Shown here: in pieces, positions 23,903 to 34,950 of the stretch
Numbering within the stretch: the first letter of the stretch is position 1
How the letters are laid out: each line of letters opens with the position of its first letter
Source of the DNA: Epichloe hybrida
Taxonomy: Eukaryota > Ascomycota > Sordariomycetes > Hypocreales > Clavicipitaceae
Reading direction: 5' to 3'
Assembly (NCBI GenBank): GCA_019022495.1
Contig: JAFEKR010000025.1
Span: 1-64,000, forward strand
DNA: 64,000 nt
Notes under the pieces: model-generated
The model's database searches: none
The model's input: the letters and a program-made list of their open reading frames with translations, nothing else
Told to the model about the DNA's origin: nothing
Made by a program: the position numbers and the translations under genes

Positions 23903-25891
23903 ATGGAGCGCGATCGAGATGCGCGAGGAAGAAGGTTCGTGGTCTCCTGGTTCTCCCTCGCTGTTTGATTCTAATCCGCAACCCAGGTATGATGATGGTG
24001 AGGTCGTCAGATACGGCGCAGGGGAATCGTGGAGACCTACTCCGCGAGGCGGTCCTCCTGGGGATCGATCCCCTCGACGACCGAGGAGTCCCGTGAGAGA
24101 TAGGCCAAGGAGCCCTATTCGAGACAGGCCGAGAAGTCCCATTCGAGACAGACCGAGAAGTCCTATTCGAGATAGGCCGAGAAGTCCCATTCGAGATAGG
24201 CCGAGAAGTCCTCTGCGAGACAGACCAAGAAGCCCCATTCGAGACAGACCGAGAAGTCCTCTGCGAGACAGACCAAGAAGCCCCATTCGAGATAGACCGA
24301 GAAGTCCTCTGCGAGACAGACCGAGAAGCCCCATTCGAGACAGGCCAAGAAGCCTCATTCGAGATAGGCCACGAACCCCTAGAGCACGAAGTCCTCGTCC
24401 GCGAAGCCCCGTCATCCCAGGTTCCGATAGCTACGTTCCAGGTCGATATCCACCCCGACGACGGTCAAGAAGCGGCGGTGATAGATTCGCGCGAAGAGAG
24501 CGATCTCGTGAAAGAGCAAGTCCGCCACGAAGACGAGAGCGTACACGATCGCCGCCCATGAGGCGGTCGCCTGGGCCTCCGCGACGCAGCTTGTCAAGAC
24601 GAGGGTCACCCATTCGAGATATGAGATTTGAGCGGCCTCGCTCACCTCGTAGGGACTGGGAACGCGATAGGGAGCGCGACTGGGATCGAGACCGCATGAG
24701 GGACAGAGATCGTGGTTTCGACAGACGTGACGATAGGTCGGTATACCTTGGTATAGTGCTTGTTTTTCGAAGGTATATCTTGAGGCTAACGGCATCGACC
24801 ATAGGCGGAGGTCCCGTTCACCACCATATGGCCGAGAAAGACGCGATAGAAGTCCTCTTATCAAATCACCGCTCATGGCGCCTCGCGGGGGATCATATCG
24901 GCCAAGTTCTAGATCACCGAGCCGAAACCGAATGGGGGAGAGGCACCTGCCATTCAGACGAGCGTCACCGGTTCGAGAGTCGGGAATGTCATCAGCCATC
25001 ACATCCCGGCCCGCTTCTGAGAAAGCATCCCCGCGACCTAGTTCCATAAGAGCACGTTCACCGCTGCCCTCACGAGATCAGTCTCCTCTTCGCACGATAG
25101 CCTCTGGCACCGGATCGGTCAGAGACACGCCTCGCTCTGGCCCTCTTGATGCTCCTTCTGCGTCCATATCGCCACCACGCGGCCCAGCCGCCCTCAAAGT
25201 GCCTCCAGCACCCCCTGCAAGTCGAGGCTTGTCCTCTTCTATTTCGTCTCCATTACCTACTAGCGCCAGGCATCCGCCCACCCCAAGTCGCACCGATGCG
25301 CCCAGTCCGACTAACCCTCCATCCGGTCCACGAGGCTACGTCCCGCCGTCATCGAGGGGGGGCGGCTATCCCCATCGAATAGGTGGTCGGCCAGGATGGA
25401 GTCAACCGCCGTCTCGACAAATGTCAGGACCGTCTCCGTCGCCCACTACCCCAGGCGGATCTACTGCCATCCCGACCGGGCCTCGCGGTGCGCAGTCCAA
25501 CGCCGGCGGATCATCTACACCCACACAGCCTCGGCCGTTTAATCCGCCCACGGGTCCCGCGTCACAACATGGCAGCGGCCCAAGGCAGACCCTCGCCCAA
25601 AGCCTGCTGGCAACAATGCCTCCCATCGTCCCCGGCGGAAAGCTCGATCCCTCCATGATCCCCGTCACCCTGGGGGTAACCCGCGAGCTGGAGCCTCACT
25701 ACCGCAAGCTGCGCGACGAGGAAGAAAAAGTGCGCGACGAACTCGGCTCCAGGCAAGAACGTCTCCGGAAGTCCCTGTACATGTGGGATCGGCTAGAGCG
25801 AGAGTCTCGCGCGTGGGAACTTCGAAGTGACTTGAGCGACAGGAGCATGAAGAATCTTGCCGGGGAGGGCATAGGAGGTGCTGCGTTCTAG
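23903..25891 (+). CDS. Arg/Ser-rich octapeptide-repeat protein
   Basis: Exons 23903-23934, 23987-24736 and 24805-25891 give 622 aa starting MERDRDARGRRYDDGEVV. The 52-nt first intron (GTTCGT donor, CTAATC branch, CAG) and 68-nt second intron keep phase 2. Residues about 60-155 are some 12 copies of RPRSPIRD or close variants, then RS/RD-rich sequence, a Pro/Ser/Gly-rich disordered region, and a C-terminal charged coiled coil (LGVTRELEPHYRKLRDEEEK) followed by a Trp-containing motif. This resembles SR-related or SRRM-like nuclear proteins tied to mRNA processing, but no RNA-binding domain is visible and function is unknown. An alternative start within intron 1 (ATG at 23919) would replace the first 12 residues. 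Confidence 0.75.
24079..24375 (+). repeat. 24-bp coding minisatellite (RPRSPIRD repeat)
   Basis: About 12 tandem copies of a 24-bp unit encoding an Arg-Pro-Arg-Ser-Pro-Ile/Leu-Arg-Asp octapeptide. Variation is mainly synonymous or Ile/Leu. The opposite strand is also open and encodes a matching Leu/Ser/Arg repeat, which is a shadow. Confidence 0.92.
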
Positions 25892-26558
25892 CGGGGGCAC
25901 AGCAAATCTTCTCACTCGCGTAGCATAGCATTCAGTGGTGTTTAGGAGTCTTGGTATTTTGGGGCGACTCCAAAGGGGACCCCGTCTCTGAAAAAAAGAA
26001 GAAGAAAAAGATTGCGTATTCTTGTCCATTTCTGCTCTTATCTTTCCGTTTCATTGATTCGTATGCCCTTCCTTTTCTAGCAAATATTATTATTAATACG
26101 CTTAGTCCAAAGGTGGTTCGTTCATACCCAGCCTCGAGGAACAGTGACAACCGAGTGTGCTTCGTATCGTAACATGATGACTCGTGAGATGCTATCAACG
26201 TAGTCCTTGCTTCCCGAGGTGGGATACGTGAGTGCCCGCTGACAGAAATAAAGTAGGGGAGGCGGGAGCAAGGAGCACTGTGCTAGATGACTTGGTTCAT
26301 TTCACCTGGTGCTGTCTGTTTACTACATACAGCTCACTTCTTTGTACAGTTTCAGTTTCCTCAACGACCTTGGCAAGTCGTTCAGGGTAGGGAGCAAAGT
26401 GCCGCCGACAAAAGTCCGTTCAAAGCCATGGAACACGCAGCCGAGCAATTCAAGAACAGTTACGGCAAAGGCAGGGAGGGATATTCACAGCCAGTCTCAT
26501 GTCATGCAAAGTTACGCTTCAAAAGCCCCCAGTGAACTGAACGGCAGCTGCTGGCATT
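25892..26558. other. Convergent 3' intergenic region
   Basis: About 670 bp between two stops facing each other. It contains an A-rich run near 25990 and an AATAAA near 26248. No gene seen. Confidence 0.45.
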
Positions 26559-28829
26559 CTAGAAGACGACAAAGCTTCCTGCATCCTCGTAGTCACCGAC
26601 CCATTCCTCCTCCGAGTCGGATTCGTCTGAGCCAAAGTCCTCCATACTGTATTGCAACTCTCGTACTTTTTGATTGTCGAACAAAATGTTGACGGTTGTA
26701 CATTTGCCATGTATGAATGTAGGAGCCGCCTCATTGGCGTTGGGCGACTGATGACGGGTGGCAATGTCATAACCATCTTGCCCCTCATTCATCTTCTCGC
26801 CTGGCTCTTGTTCTTCTTCATCTTCATCCGAGTTGAACTCATCTTCATCAGTATCTGGCTCCTTGTATGACGGCTTGTTGCGATGTTGCTGACGTGTGGA
26901 TCTGACGGGGGACCCTGCGTGGGACTCGGACAGTTCGCTATTGGACGCAAGCCTGCTGCTACGCCGAGATGGCGAAACTGCCAATTCAAGCGATTGCTTC
27001 TCCTTCAACGCCGGCGCCTCTCGATTAGATGGGGGCCGTAATGTTGTGAAACAAGTAGGTGGCACATAAGGCCGAAGGAAGACGTTTTCCATCTTGTCAC
27101 GCCACTTGCGGCGCAAAGTGGCTCGCGCCTGCCAGGGTATGTCGAGCATGGTTTTTATTGCCAAGTACCTTAAATCTGGCAGATCCGCCGCACTGTCAAT
27201 GATGGATTGGAAAAACATCTCTGCAGTCTCCACCGACCAATCTCGAATGTGCTCGATGTTGAGGACCCTTAGGCTTGGTGGCCATTGGGGGACTTGGCTG
27301 GGGAGTAATGCTTGATCATACATGGGGTCCGCGTCGTTGACGCAATCATGATGGCGATAATACGACAAGTTCATGTTGAGCTCTCTCAACTTCGGACATG
27401 TTTCATTCAAATCGGTCAAGAATGCCAGGTCGAGAGACTGATTATGCAACAGACTCAGCCTTCGCATTTCGCTACCATGAGTACCAAGGAAGGCGGCAAG
27501 ATCCTCCGATTTGACCTCCCAGCAGTTAATGAGCTCAAAGTGTACCAGATTCTTGGGTAAAAGTGGGAGAAGGCGATCGTTCATCACGGTCGAGGCTTCA
27601 AAAACGAGGTGCTTCAATGCACCCAGCTGCGAGATAGCATTTGCCAGAGATTGGATGACAGTGCCGTCCTCATGGTAGGTCTGCAGCTCCTTTTCTTCAG
27701 ACGTGATTCGCAAATTTTTCAGCGAAGGTACCTGGAAATTGGTCAAACTCAACCTGGTGAGTTGTGAAAATGACGCGGTTTGATGGACCGAGGTCATTGC
27801 ATCAAGATTCGCAACACACCCACCGATGAACCTGCCACTCCACTCCCAGCTTTTTAAGCTCGTCGCAAAGGGCTTGAAGCCACTGGTTGTTGACGTGGCT
27901 TGACTGGCTTTCAAAGCATCGAATACATCTTCAGGGTAGTGCCAGCGCATTGTTTTATCAAGTTCACGGTACGGAGGCTGATCTAACTGGGTGTAGATGA
28001 TGAGTTCCTGGAGGCGAGTAAGTGGGTGTATTAATTGAAACAGTATCCCAGGCTGAACGATATGGATGTTGATGTGTAGGGTATCAATCTTGGCGCGGTA
28101 ATTGAAGAGCATCTCCGAAACAGGTCGACCGAGCAGGGCGGCCAGACGCTTTGCCTTGGCTGCACTTTTTATGGCAGGGCAGCGATAGATGGCGGTCAAT
28201 GCAGGCTCTGTGAAGGCTTTGCATGTAGTAGCTGCATGTATGAGCCAACCTGTGGAGAGCGCCTCGGTTGATCCTTCTCGAGCAGCATACAGAAAAATAT
28301 CTACCCAGCAACCGAACGGTATCCTAGGGTCTGTCCAGTCAGGGATGATGGCATTTGGGTTGTGGTCCGATTCGGGAGCACTTGACGCTCCAAGTTTGCG
28401 GCGTTTGCCAAGTTGCGGCCGTGAAGAACGCTTTCGTTTCTGTTTAACGGTGTTTCTGCACCCTTGTCTGACATTTTTTGACTCTCTGATCGCAAGCGTC
28501 GAAGAATTTCCCATAACCCGCGAGTCCGCTGCGGATTCTTTCGCCATGCGGGTTGATCGGGTTGATCGGGTTGATCGGGTTGATCGGGTTGATCGGGTTG
28601 AACGTGTTGAACGTGTTGAAGAAGGTACGATCTCGCTCACAGGGCTGTTTTCAAGAGAGGATATCGAGTGCGAATCAGGAAATTCGTCTGCATCTGACGA
28701 ATCTTCAGCATAGTTGAGCCTTTCACGCCTTTTCGGACGAGAAACGCTTCCTCGGGAGGCGCGGTTCGAACTGCGACGATTGCTGGGCTCGCCGCGTTGC
28801 TGCGTTCCTGACTTGCGTGTGACAGCCAT
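26559..28829 (-). CDS. F-box/leucine-rich-repeat-like fungal protein
   Basis: Single exon, 756 aa. The basic, disordered N-terminus contains a run of Ser-Thr-Arg triplets (residues ~70-93). A region from about residue 165 (IPFGCWVDIFLYAAREG, then TTCKAFTEPALTAIYRC) fits an F-box-like helical module. It is followed by leucine-rich-repeat-like units (LTRLSLTNFQVPSLKNLRI, LGALKHLVFEAS, LRELNMNLSYY, PPSLRVLNIEHIRDW) to about residue 565. The C-terminus is acidic and disordered and ends FVVF. The likely role is an SCF ubiquitin-ligase substrate receptor; no substrate is inferable. The start is the ATG of MAVTRKSGTQ. Single-exon structure contrasts with most neighbours. Confidence 0.8.
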   Translation of the reverse strand: MAVTRKSGTQQRGEPSNRRSSNRASRGSVSRPKRRERLNYAEDSSDADEFPDSHSISSLENSPVSEIVPSSTRSTRSTRSTRSTRSTRSTRSTRMAKESAADSRVMGNSSTLAIRESKNVRQGCRNTVKQKRKRSSRPQLGKRRKLGASSAPESDHNPNAIIPDWTDPRIPFGCWVDIFLYAAREGSTEALSTGWLIHAATTCKAFTEPALTAIYRCPAIKSAAKAKRLAALLGRPVSEMLFNYRAKIDTLHINIHIVQPGILFQLIHPLTRLQELIIYTQLDQPPYRELDKTMRWHYPEDVFDALKASQATSTTSGFKPFATSLKSWEWSGRFIGGCVANLDAMTSVHQTASFSQLTRLSLTNFQVPSLKNLRITSEEKELQTYHEDGTVIQSLANAISQLGALKHLVFEASTVMNDRLLPLLPKNLVHFELINCWEVKSEDLAAFLGTHGSEMRRLSLLHNQSLDLAFLTDLNETCPKLRELNMNLSYYRHHDCVNDADPMYDQALLPSQVPQWPPSLRVLNIEHIRDWSVETAEMFFQSIIDSAADLPDLRYLAIKTMLDIPWQARATLRRKWRDKMENVFLRPYVPPTCFTTLRPPSNREAPALKEKQSLELAVSPSRRSSRLASNSELSESHAGSPVRSTRQQHRNKPSYKEPDTDEDEFNSDEDEEEQEPGEKMNEGQDGYDIATRHQSPNANEAAPTFIHGKCTTVNILFDNQKVRELQYSMEDFGSDESDSEEEWVGDYEDAGSFVVF
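28550..28620 (-). repeat. 9-bp coding microsatellite (Ser-Thr-Arg)
   Basis: About eight tandem 9-bp units (GTTGATCGG, then GTTGAACGT variants on the plus strand) encode Ser-Thr-Arg triplets in the N-terminus of the F-box/LRR-like protein. Unit length keeps the frame. Confidence 0.93.
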
Positions 28830-30078
28830 AGCTCGGTGTCGGCAAATTGAGCCGACAAGATTCGTATGAGTTTAAGCGAGAAGAAAGGCTTCTGTTTGGA
28901 AGAGTGGGACGATGGCCTAATGACGTGCCTTTTCTTTGGTGATGAGAGATGCACTCACTGCACGCCGAAAGAAAATATTCACACACTTCAACGCAACCGG
29001 GTCCGCTCCAAAAGGCTGGGATGATGAGCAAGATGATGGAAAAATAGAGACGTCGACCAGGCTCAATATTGGCCTGGCGCCTTTCATGTTGCCCCGTGAG
29101 AGAGCGCGGGAGATTATAGTTCGACGAAGCTGAGAGTTGGTGAAGCTACAGAAGACGCCGACACAATTAATTCGTTGGATGCGCAAAGGTTGGTGGGGCG
29201 TGAAATGTATCAGCCTTATTAGTCACAACAGGTAGCGTCATGAAACAGGGTGGTCTGGGGGCGTGAATGCAATTGGTTTGCGGGTTTCGATTTCGCTTTC
29301 GCTTTCGATTTCAATGTCTGTCGGGGCAGTCAACATTGAAGCCAAAAGGACGGAAGCAGGCGGGTGGTTCCTTCTTCCTTCTTGCAGCCATCAGCACAGT
29401 AGCCCTTGTTCGCACTTGCCTTCCGTCCGTCCACCTGCATTGCATGTGTCCACAGACTCCACACTGCGAGGTGCGTCTGGTGCGTCTGGTGCGTCTGGTG
29501 CGTCTGGTGCGTCTTGTGCGTCTGGTGCGTCTGGTGCGTCTGGTGCGTCTGGTGCGTCTGGTGCGTCTGTGCCGCCACTCACGTCTGGGCTGGCCTGGCC
29601 GCACTAAGCCTTCTTGGGCGCCGCGGCAGAAGACGACGGCACCCCCCCCTCCCCCCTGCAACCCTCACGCGTCTCGGGTCTGTTCTTCGTGAGCCTCAGT
29701 TCTCCCATACACAGAACCCTCGATACGACTTCCCATCTTTGTGTGCTTTGTGCGGGCAGCATTGAACCTCGCAGAGGCCCCAAGCCTCCGGCCCGCCAGC
29801 CAGCCGTCTGTTTTGTCGCACTAGAATACGACAACCCGTCTCGACTTGTCTCTCGCACCGCACCGCACCGTACCGAATAGCTGATCGATCCTGCGTGGTC
29901 AAAGTCTGATCTGGTAAACATCACAGCCTCGGGTGCCACCGCCTCCCGCCCCCAGCGCGCGCAGGGACAATGCCTCAGCTCGTCTCATGCTCCCGATACG
30001 TTCTTGCATACTAACCACCTCGGTTCGCTTCCCGACTGTCCTTTGCCGGCGTTGCCGTTTCATGAATGGGCTTCAACC
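28830..30078. other. Divergent promoter region, F-box/LRR gene and SUZ12
   Basis: About 1.25 kb including the 9-bp array at 29471-29569 and a C-rich stretch near 29641. Open frames around the array exist on both strands because a 9-bp unit cannot create new frames; none resembles a protein. Confidence 0.5.
29471..29569. repeat. 9-bp minisatellite, 11 copies
   Basis: Eleven consecutive copies of GTGCGTCTG with a single mismatch in the fifth copy (final G to T), about 510 bp upstream of the SUZ12 start. Confidence 0.97.
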
Positions 30079-32400
30079 ATGACGGCGCAAAGCCCTTGCA
30101 AGCGGACAGCCCCCTTTCTCCAGCGCAACTGGCTCAAGAATGTCAAAGCCCTGCAGAGCGCGTCAGTCATGGGCAACATAATCTCTACTCCCATGATGCA
30201 GAAGCTGTCCTCTGATGCCGATGGCGACGACACCAGACCCGCCAAGCGTTGTCGCATCTCGTCGCACGACTCATTCGACATTGATCATCTCATCGCTTCG
30301 CCGCGCATGTCTGAGTCGGGCTCAACACTGCGCATTGAAGTTCTCAAAATACTTCACAAGGACTCCAAAAAGGTCAAGTCAGGCCAAGCAACAGCTCCCC
30401 GTGACGTACTTACTACCAAGGCACGCTGCAAAGTTACAATCTTCGACACCAGTTCAGGACCGCCACAAGTATTGCACTGCCAAAGCCAAATGTGCGATCT
30501 CATCACGTTCGAAAATCCCGCAGGGCCTCATCATGTCGCGCGCGTTAATTTGCCTCGACCCTTTTTCGTCCCCCACGACAGCATTCTTATAAATCGACCA
30601 GATGATGGAGGTTTCGATTTATCAGATTCATACCAGTTATTCATAGAACTAGAAGCAGCAAATTCTATCCACTGGCCGCCTTTGAGTCCGCAGGTCTTGG
30701 GGATACCGACCGAAAGCTTGTATCCGCCATGGGGATCGAAGCAACACTGGATTTTATCTAGCAAGTTTGACAAGGTATTTGGACGCCTTAAGAACCCTTT
30801 GAACCTGTCAGCTAGGCATCCCCCCAACCAAACCAGCCATCAGACCAACTATGTGATGGATGTCGATCTTCGATGGACCGCGGGCTTCAAGGCCTTGAGG
30901 AGGCTCGACAAGGGTTCGAAGAACTGCATTACTGCCATCGACCCTGATGCTGTCTACAGTGATGAAGCATTGAGCCCCGGTGTCCCGCCAGTAAATGGGA
31001 TACATAGTCACATCGTCACGACCGAATCACCCACACCCAACGACCAGGAAGACGACTTTGGAGGTGACCAGACCCCGTCTCGGTCCCTCAGAGCGCGAGA
31101 GAAGAACAAGATATACAATCTGAAGGTGCTGAGCGACCAACAGCTGGGAAGGGATCGAAAACAACCCGCTCGCAATCTCAACGTTTCTTCAAACGAAGGT
31201 CGAATACAATACGTGCTGCCGTTGAATCAGCCGGTGTCGTTGGACTATTATCGTTGCATCAACTGTGGCGCATATCACGAGTCTATGGACCAACTGCAAC
31301 TACATCTCCAATTATCACACCCAACCTATGAGTATATGCTAGAAGATTCAAACGACGGACCGCTTTTTCGGGTGTCCGCCCTCCGAGAATCGACAACGTC
31401 ACCGCAAAAGACTTATCATCTTGGGCGCAACATCAAGCCGTTCCACATCCAAACAATGATCTCAGGAGACCAGACTTGGCTCGTGTCACGCCTTGGGCCC
31501 GACATGGACGAATCTCTAAAATCGCCCACCAAGAATGCTTCGGGCCGGATGAGAACTGCCTCGCCAATTTCAAAAGCACAGAAGATGGTACCACGACGAC
31601 CGGAAAAGCCGAAGCCCGTCAAGGCTGTTGTTCCGGATATCCCACAGCCTCTCTTCCATCCCATTAGCAAGGCAAGGCTAAAGCCTGGACAGGACGTGCC
31701 CGAGAACGCCCCAGACAATACTTGGCTTATCCAAAAGCACCGAGAGAGCATAGGCGACTTCTCTGATGTGACACCAGCAGAAAAGGAATATATATGGGAG
31801 TGGGATGGCTTCATCCTGCGTCAGAACATTATGTCCGCCGCGTACTTCCCCCGCGCCTGGTTGAGTTTTGTCCAGGGCAAAGCCTCCTGGCTTGCAAGCG
31901 CAGGACAACGCATGCTCGAGTTTGCAAAGCACTCCAGCGTGCTCCTAGCCAGGAACGCGCTCGATGATGATGACATGCAGCGGGCATTTAAATTCATAAA
32001 CGAGGCACGAGCAAAACATTCACAAGCCGCGAATCAACAAATTTCTGAAGACACAAGCCCGTCAGCCAAGGATGAATTAGCAAAACAGTCTCCGCGAGCC
32101 TCGCAAATCCGCAAGTGTGCCAATGGGTGCCAGATATGCCAGCTCCCGGTTCTAAGCTCGCGAATTCTATTATGCTCCAATACGGTGAGTCTCCCATTCT
32201 CGTTTACCTTTTTTCTTTTTTATACTTTTTCCTTCAGTCCGTCACACCCAACCCACATGTAAATACTAACACAACTTCACCTCTAGGCTTGTTCAAAGCG
32301 ACTGTATCATGCCGATTGCATCGCAATGTATGCTACAATGCCTGTGACGAGCCCAGAGTGGCTGTGCAATGATTGCGTTGGCAGCAAAGCATCTGACTAG
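30079..32400 (+). CDS. SUZ12: SUZ12-like Polycomb protein (VEFS box) with C-terminal PHD finger
   Basis: Predicted core subunit of the fungal PRC2 complex, which places H3K27 methylation with EZH2/KMT6 and EED. Exons 30079-32184 and 32287-32400 give 739 aa. A C2H2 zinc finger (YYRCINCGAYHESMDQLQLH, then LQLSHPTYEY) lies near residues 388-417. A VEFS box follows (about 560-650: SDVTPAEKEYIWEWDGFILR, AYFPRAWLSFV). The C-terminus (about 677-739) is a Cys/His cluster: CANGCQIC, LLCSNTACSKRLYHADC, WLCNDC. It fits a PHD finger split by the phase-0 intron; only splicing restores its last four ligands. The ATG chosen gives MTAQSPCKRT, since the longer frame upstream lacks an ATG. I did not see EZH2 or EED here. 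Confidence 0.88.
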
Positions 32401-32993
32401 AAGTCCAACCCATTACACATGAGGGTCTCATCACGCAGTAATCCAAGACTAGCTGAAGAAGCGCCAATATCATTCTTCAAGCTGAACACGAACACGGAGC
32501 AATGACTTGTTGTATCATAAAGAAACACGTACATAGCTTGCTACAACATGAAGACTTTGCCTCAGCGCAGTTGAGGCAAATTTGAAGGCCACGAGGGGTT
32601 GGCCTGTACCAAGAATCATCGATTGATGCTGGTGTCTGGTTCTTTTTCTTCTATCTTAATACATCAAGGCCGGCCTCAGCCTGTCTTGGGGCGCAACAGC
32701 AATGACAAAGTCCGACAACGTGTGGTCCCAATGAGCACGCCACCACCTCCCCCCCTCCATCGTGGCGCGATGATAAGGAAATGAATATATTACATGTCCA
32801 AGTTGCACCCATAGACCAGATTTTTTCTCCGACGCCAGGAAATGTTTTGAATTGGTCTCCATTCCTATAATGAGAGTCTGTCCCGTACAATCTTTCCGGC
32901 GGCCAGGGGCATTCGTGCGTGCTTTACACTACCCCTGACGTGTGTATGCTTTCTCAGCTGCTGTTGTGAAGGGGGTATGCCGAAAGACTGGCC
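32401..32993. other. Convergent 3' region between SUZ12 and SF3B2
   Basis: About 590 bp between facing stops. No gene or notable repeat seen. Confidence 0.45.
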
Positions 32994-34950
32994 TCAGAAC
33001 CTATGCCGACTCTCCTTCTTCTTCTCTCGCTGCTCCTTCTCAGTCTTTTGCCGCTTGCGACTCTCCTCGGCAATAAGATCAGTCAGGTCATCATCGTGAG
33101 CCCACTTTGCACCAATCCCCTCTTGCCTGTTCGTTTCTTCAAACTTCTTTTTGAGGGAGTCCTTGTTGATGCCGTCGTGCTGGTTCAGCGAGTCCACGTC
33201 GAGGGCGACGTCAACATCACCGGGCTTCTTCCGCTTGCGAGAGTCATCCTCTGAGCCGAGGACCGGCACGCCTGCTCGCTGTGCGGCCTTGAGATCATAG
33301 ACGCGATCGCTGCCAAAGAAGCCTTCTGCGCGGACTTGTCTTTCGGGTAGGACTGTGTATGCTGAGCGGGGGGCCGACGACTCTTCGGTATCGTAGCCTC
33401 GGCGTTCTTTTCGTAGATCCATTTCCCCGCCAATGGACGTCTCGACGCCGCTGCCGTATTCGTGCAGGGTGCTCGAGTAGCCACCGGGTGTTTCCAGGCC
33501 GCTGGGGGTTTCGAGTCCTCCGGTATTGGCGTCCTCGTCCTCGTCCTCGTCCTCTTCCTCGGATTCTTCTTCCTCGGACTCTTCTTCGCGGGGTTGCAAC
33601 TCGCCCCATAGGGTCCGGTCAACCGATTCGCCCAGTTGCTGCAACTGGGCTTGGGCTTGCGATTGCGCTCCATTCTGGGCGAGGCCAAAGACGTCGCCGC
33701 CATACAAAGGCCGGTTGCTCTCGTCCACAGGCGGTTTGCCCCAGCCACCGGGGTGGAATCCCCATGAGCCTCCTGGGGGAGGAGGTGCGTTGAGACCAGG
33801 TATCTTCAACGTTGGATACGACGGAGGTGGCCCGTAACGCTGTTGGTTGATCAGCCACGGAGGCGGTGCCCCGGCGGGCATTCCAAGAGCTTCCTTGGTG
33901 GCTTCACTGAGCTCACCTGGCCGAAAGTGTTGGAAATCAACTTCTGCCTCCTTGCCCTCGTAGTACACCTCACCGAATCGAGTGAGTACGGGCTTGGTTT
34001 GGAAGCGGAAGAACGCATCGTATAGTTTCTGATAGTCGATATCCAGCCTGCCCATCTTTGGCGCGACTCGCTCCCTTTGTTTCTGCTTGAGGGTTTGCTC
34101 CGCTTGTTTTTCCAGCACAGCATCGCGCATCTCCGTGATTCCCGTATCGGCAATGAACTGAGGTAAGCGAAAAGCGGCCTTCTCGACACCCCTTTTGGAC
34201 GACAAGTACTCCCTTTTCAAAGACCAATGCGACGGAACCGGGACGACATTTCTTTGGGTCTTGATCTGAACAAGCACTCTGGGATCCGATGAGGATACAT
34301 CGTGCCAGTCGACGACTTCTGGAATAGATACCAACGCCTTGAGCTCTGCGACGGACAGCTTGTTCAACTCCTTTCGTTTCTTCTTGGATAGCTTCGGCTT
34401 ATCCTCGTCCTCCTCGTCCGGGATAGCGTCGTCGTCACCGGTCATGACGACCCCTTGATTTCCGGCATTCGCTTCCTTTGCTACTTCGTCTTCGTTTAAT
34501 GAGGCGCCAAATTTGCTGAAAATGTCTTTGTAGACGGCGAAAGCCGGATCATCCTCTAGCGAGTCGTCATCAAGACCCGTTGTGTCAGTGACAACAGCAG
34601 GTTCAGCGGCATCAGTACTGCTGTTCGTAGTGTGGGTGGTGTCTTTTGGATCGGCAACGGATTCGACTCTGTCTTGATCTTGCACTTGATCTTGCACTTG
34701 ATCTTGCACTTGATCTTGCACTTGATCTTGCACTTGATCTTGCACTTGATCTTGCTCTTGACCGTTGGTAGTCTGTTCGCAAGTCAGCTTTTGATCTAGC
34801 CCCCGTCTTACAACTTTGCATCGTTCCAGCCATAGAGCAGGGAAAATTCCGACTGGTTCAGTTCATGCATACCTGATCTTGCTGTACCTTCTTCTGTTCC
34901 TTCTTTTTTGCCCTTCGCATTTGGTTCTTGGTCATTTTTGGGGCGGCCAT
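32994..34950 (-). CDS. Splicing factor 3B subunit 2 (SF3b145/CUS1)
   Basis: U2 snRNP SF3b subunit that contacts pre-mRNA near the branch site. Exon 1 is 34950-34873 (MAAPKMTKNQMRRAKKKEQK..) and exon 2 is 34772-32994, joined by a 100-nt phase-0 intron, giving 618 aa. The DUF382 core is clear (KLSVAELKALVSIPEVVDWH, NVVPVPSHWSLKREYLSSKR, FRLPQFIADTGI). The PSP region follows (GELSEATKEALGMPAGAPPP, WLINQQRYGPPPSYPTLKIP). The C-terminus has an acidic Glu/Asp run and a basic KKKESRHRF tail. Residues about 32-58 are a Gln-Asp-Gln-Val repeat encoded by a 12-bp minisatellite that begins right after the intron; it is not a family feature. Confidence 0.95.
34673..34757 (-). repeat. 12-bp coding minisatellite (Gln-Asp-Gln-Val)
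   Basis: About seven copies of a 12-bp unit (CTTGATCTTGCA on the plus strand) encode QDQV repeats in SF3B2, starting within 16 nt of the exon 2 acceptor. Confidence 0.93.

Noticed and set aside
24163..25047. Minus-strand frames opposite the RS-repeat gene
   Set aside because: They mirror the 24-bp repeat; the plus strand has the sensible start, introns and C-terminal domain.
29267..29692. Frames up to 141 codons on both strands around the 9-bp array
   Set aside because: They are produced by the array (repeating three-residue peptides) and end soon after it.
33185..33748. 187-codon minus-strand frame inside SF3B2
   Set aside because: Out-of-frame shadow of the SF3B2 coding sequence, Arg/Ser/Pro-rich from frame shift of the conserved gene.
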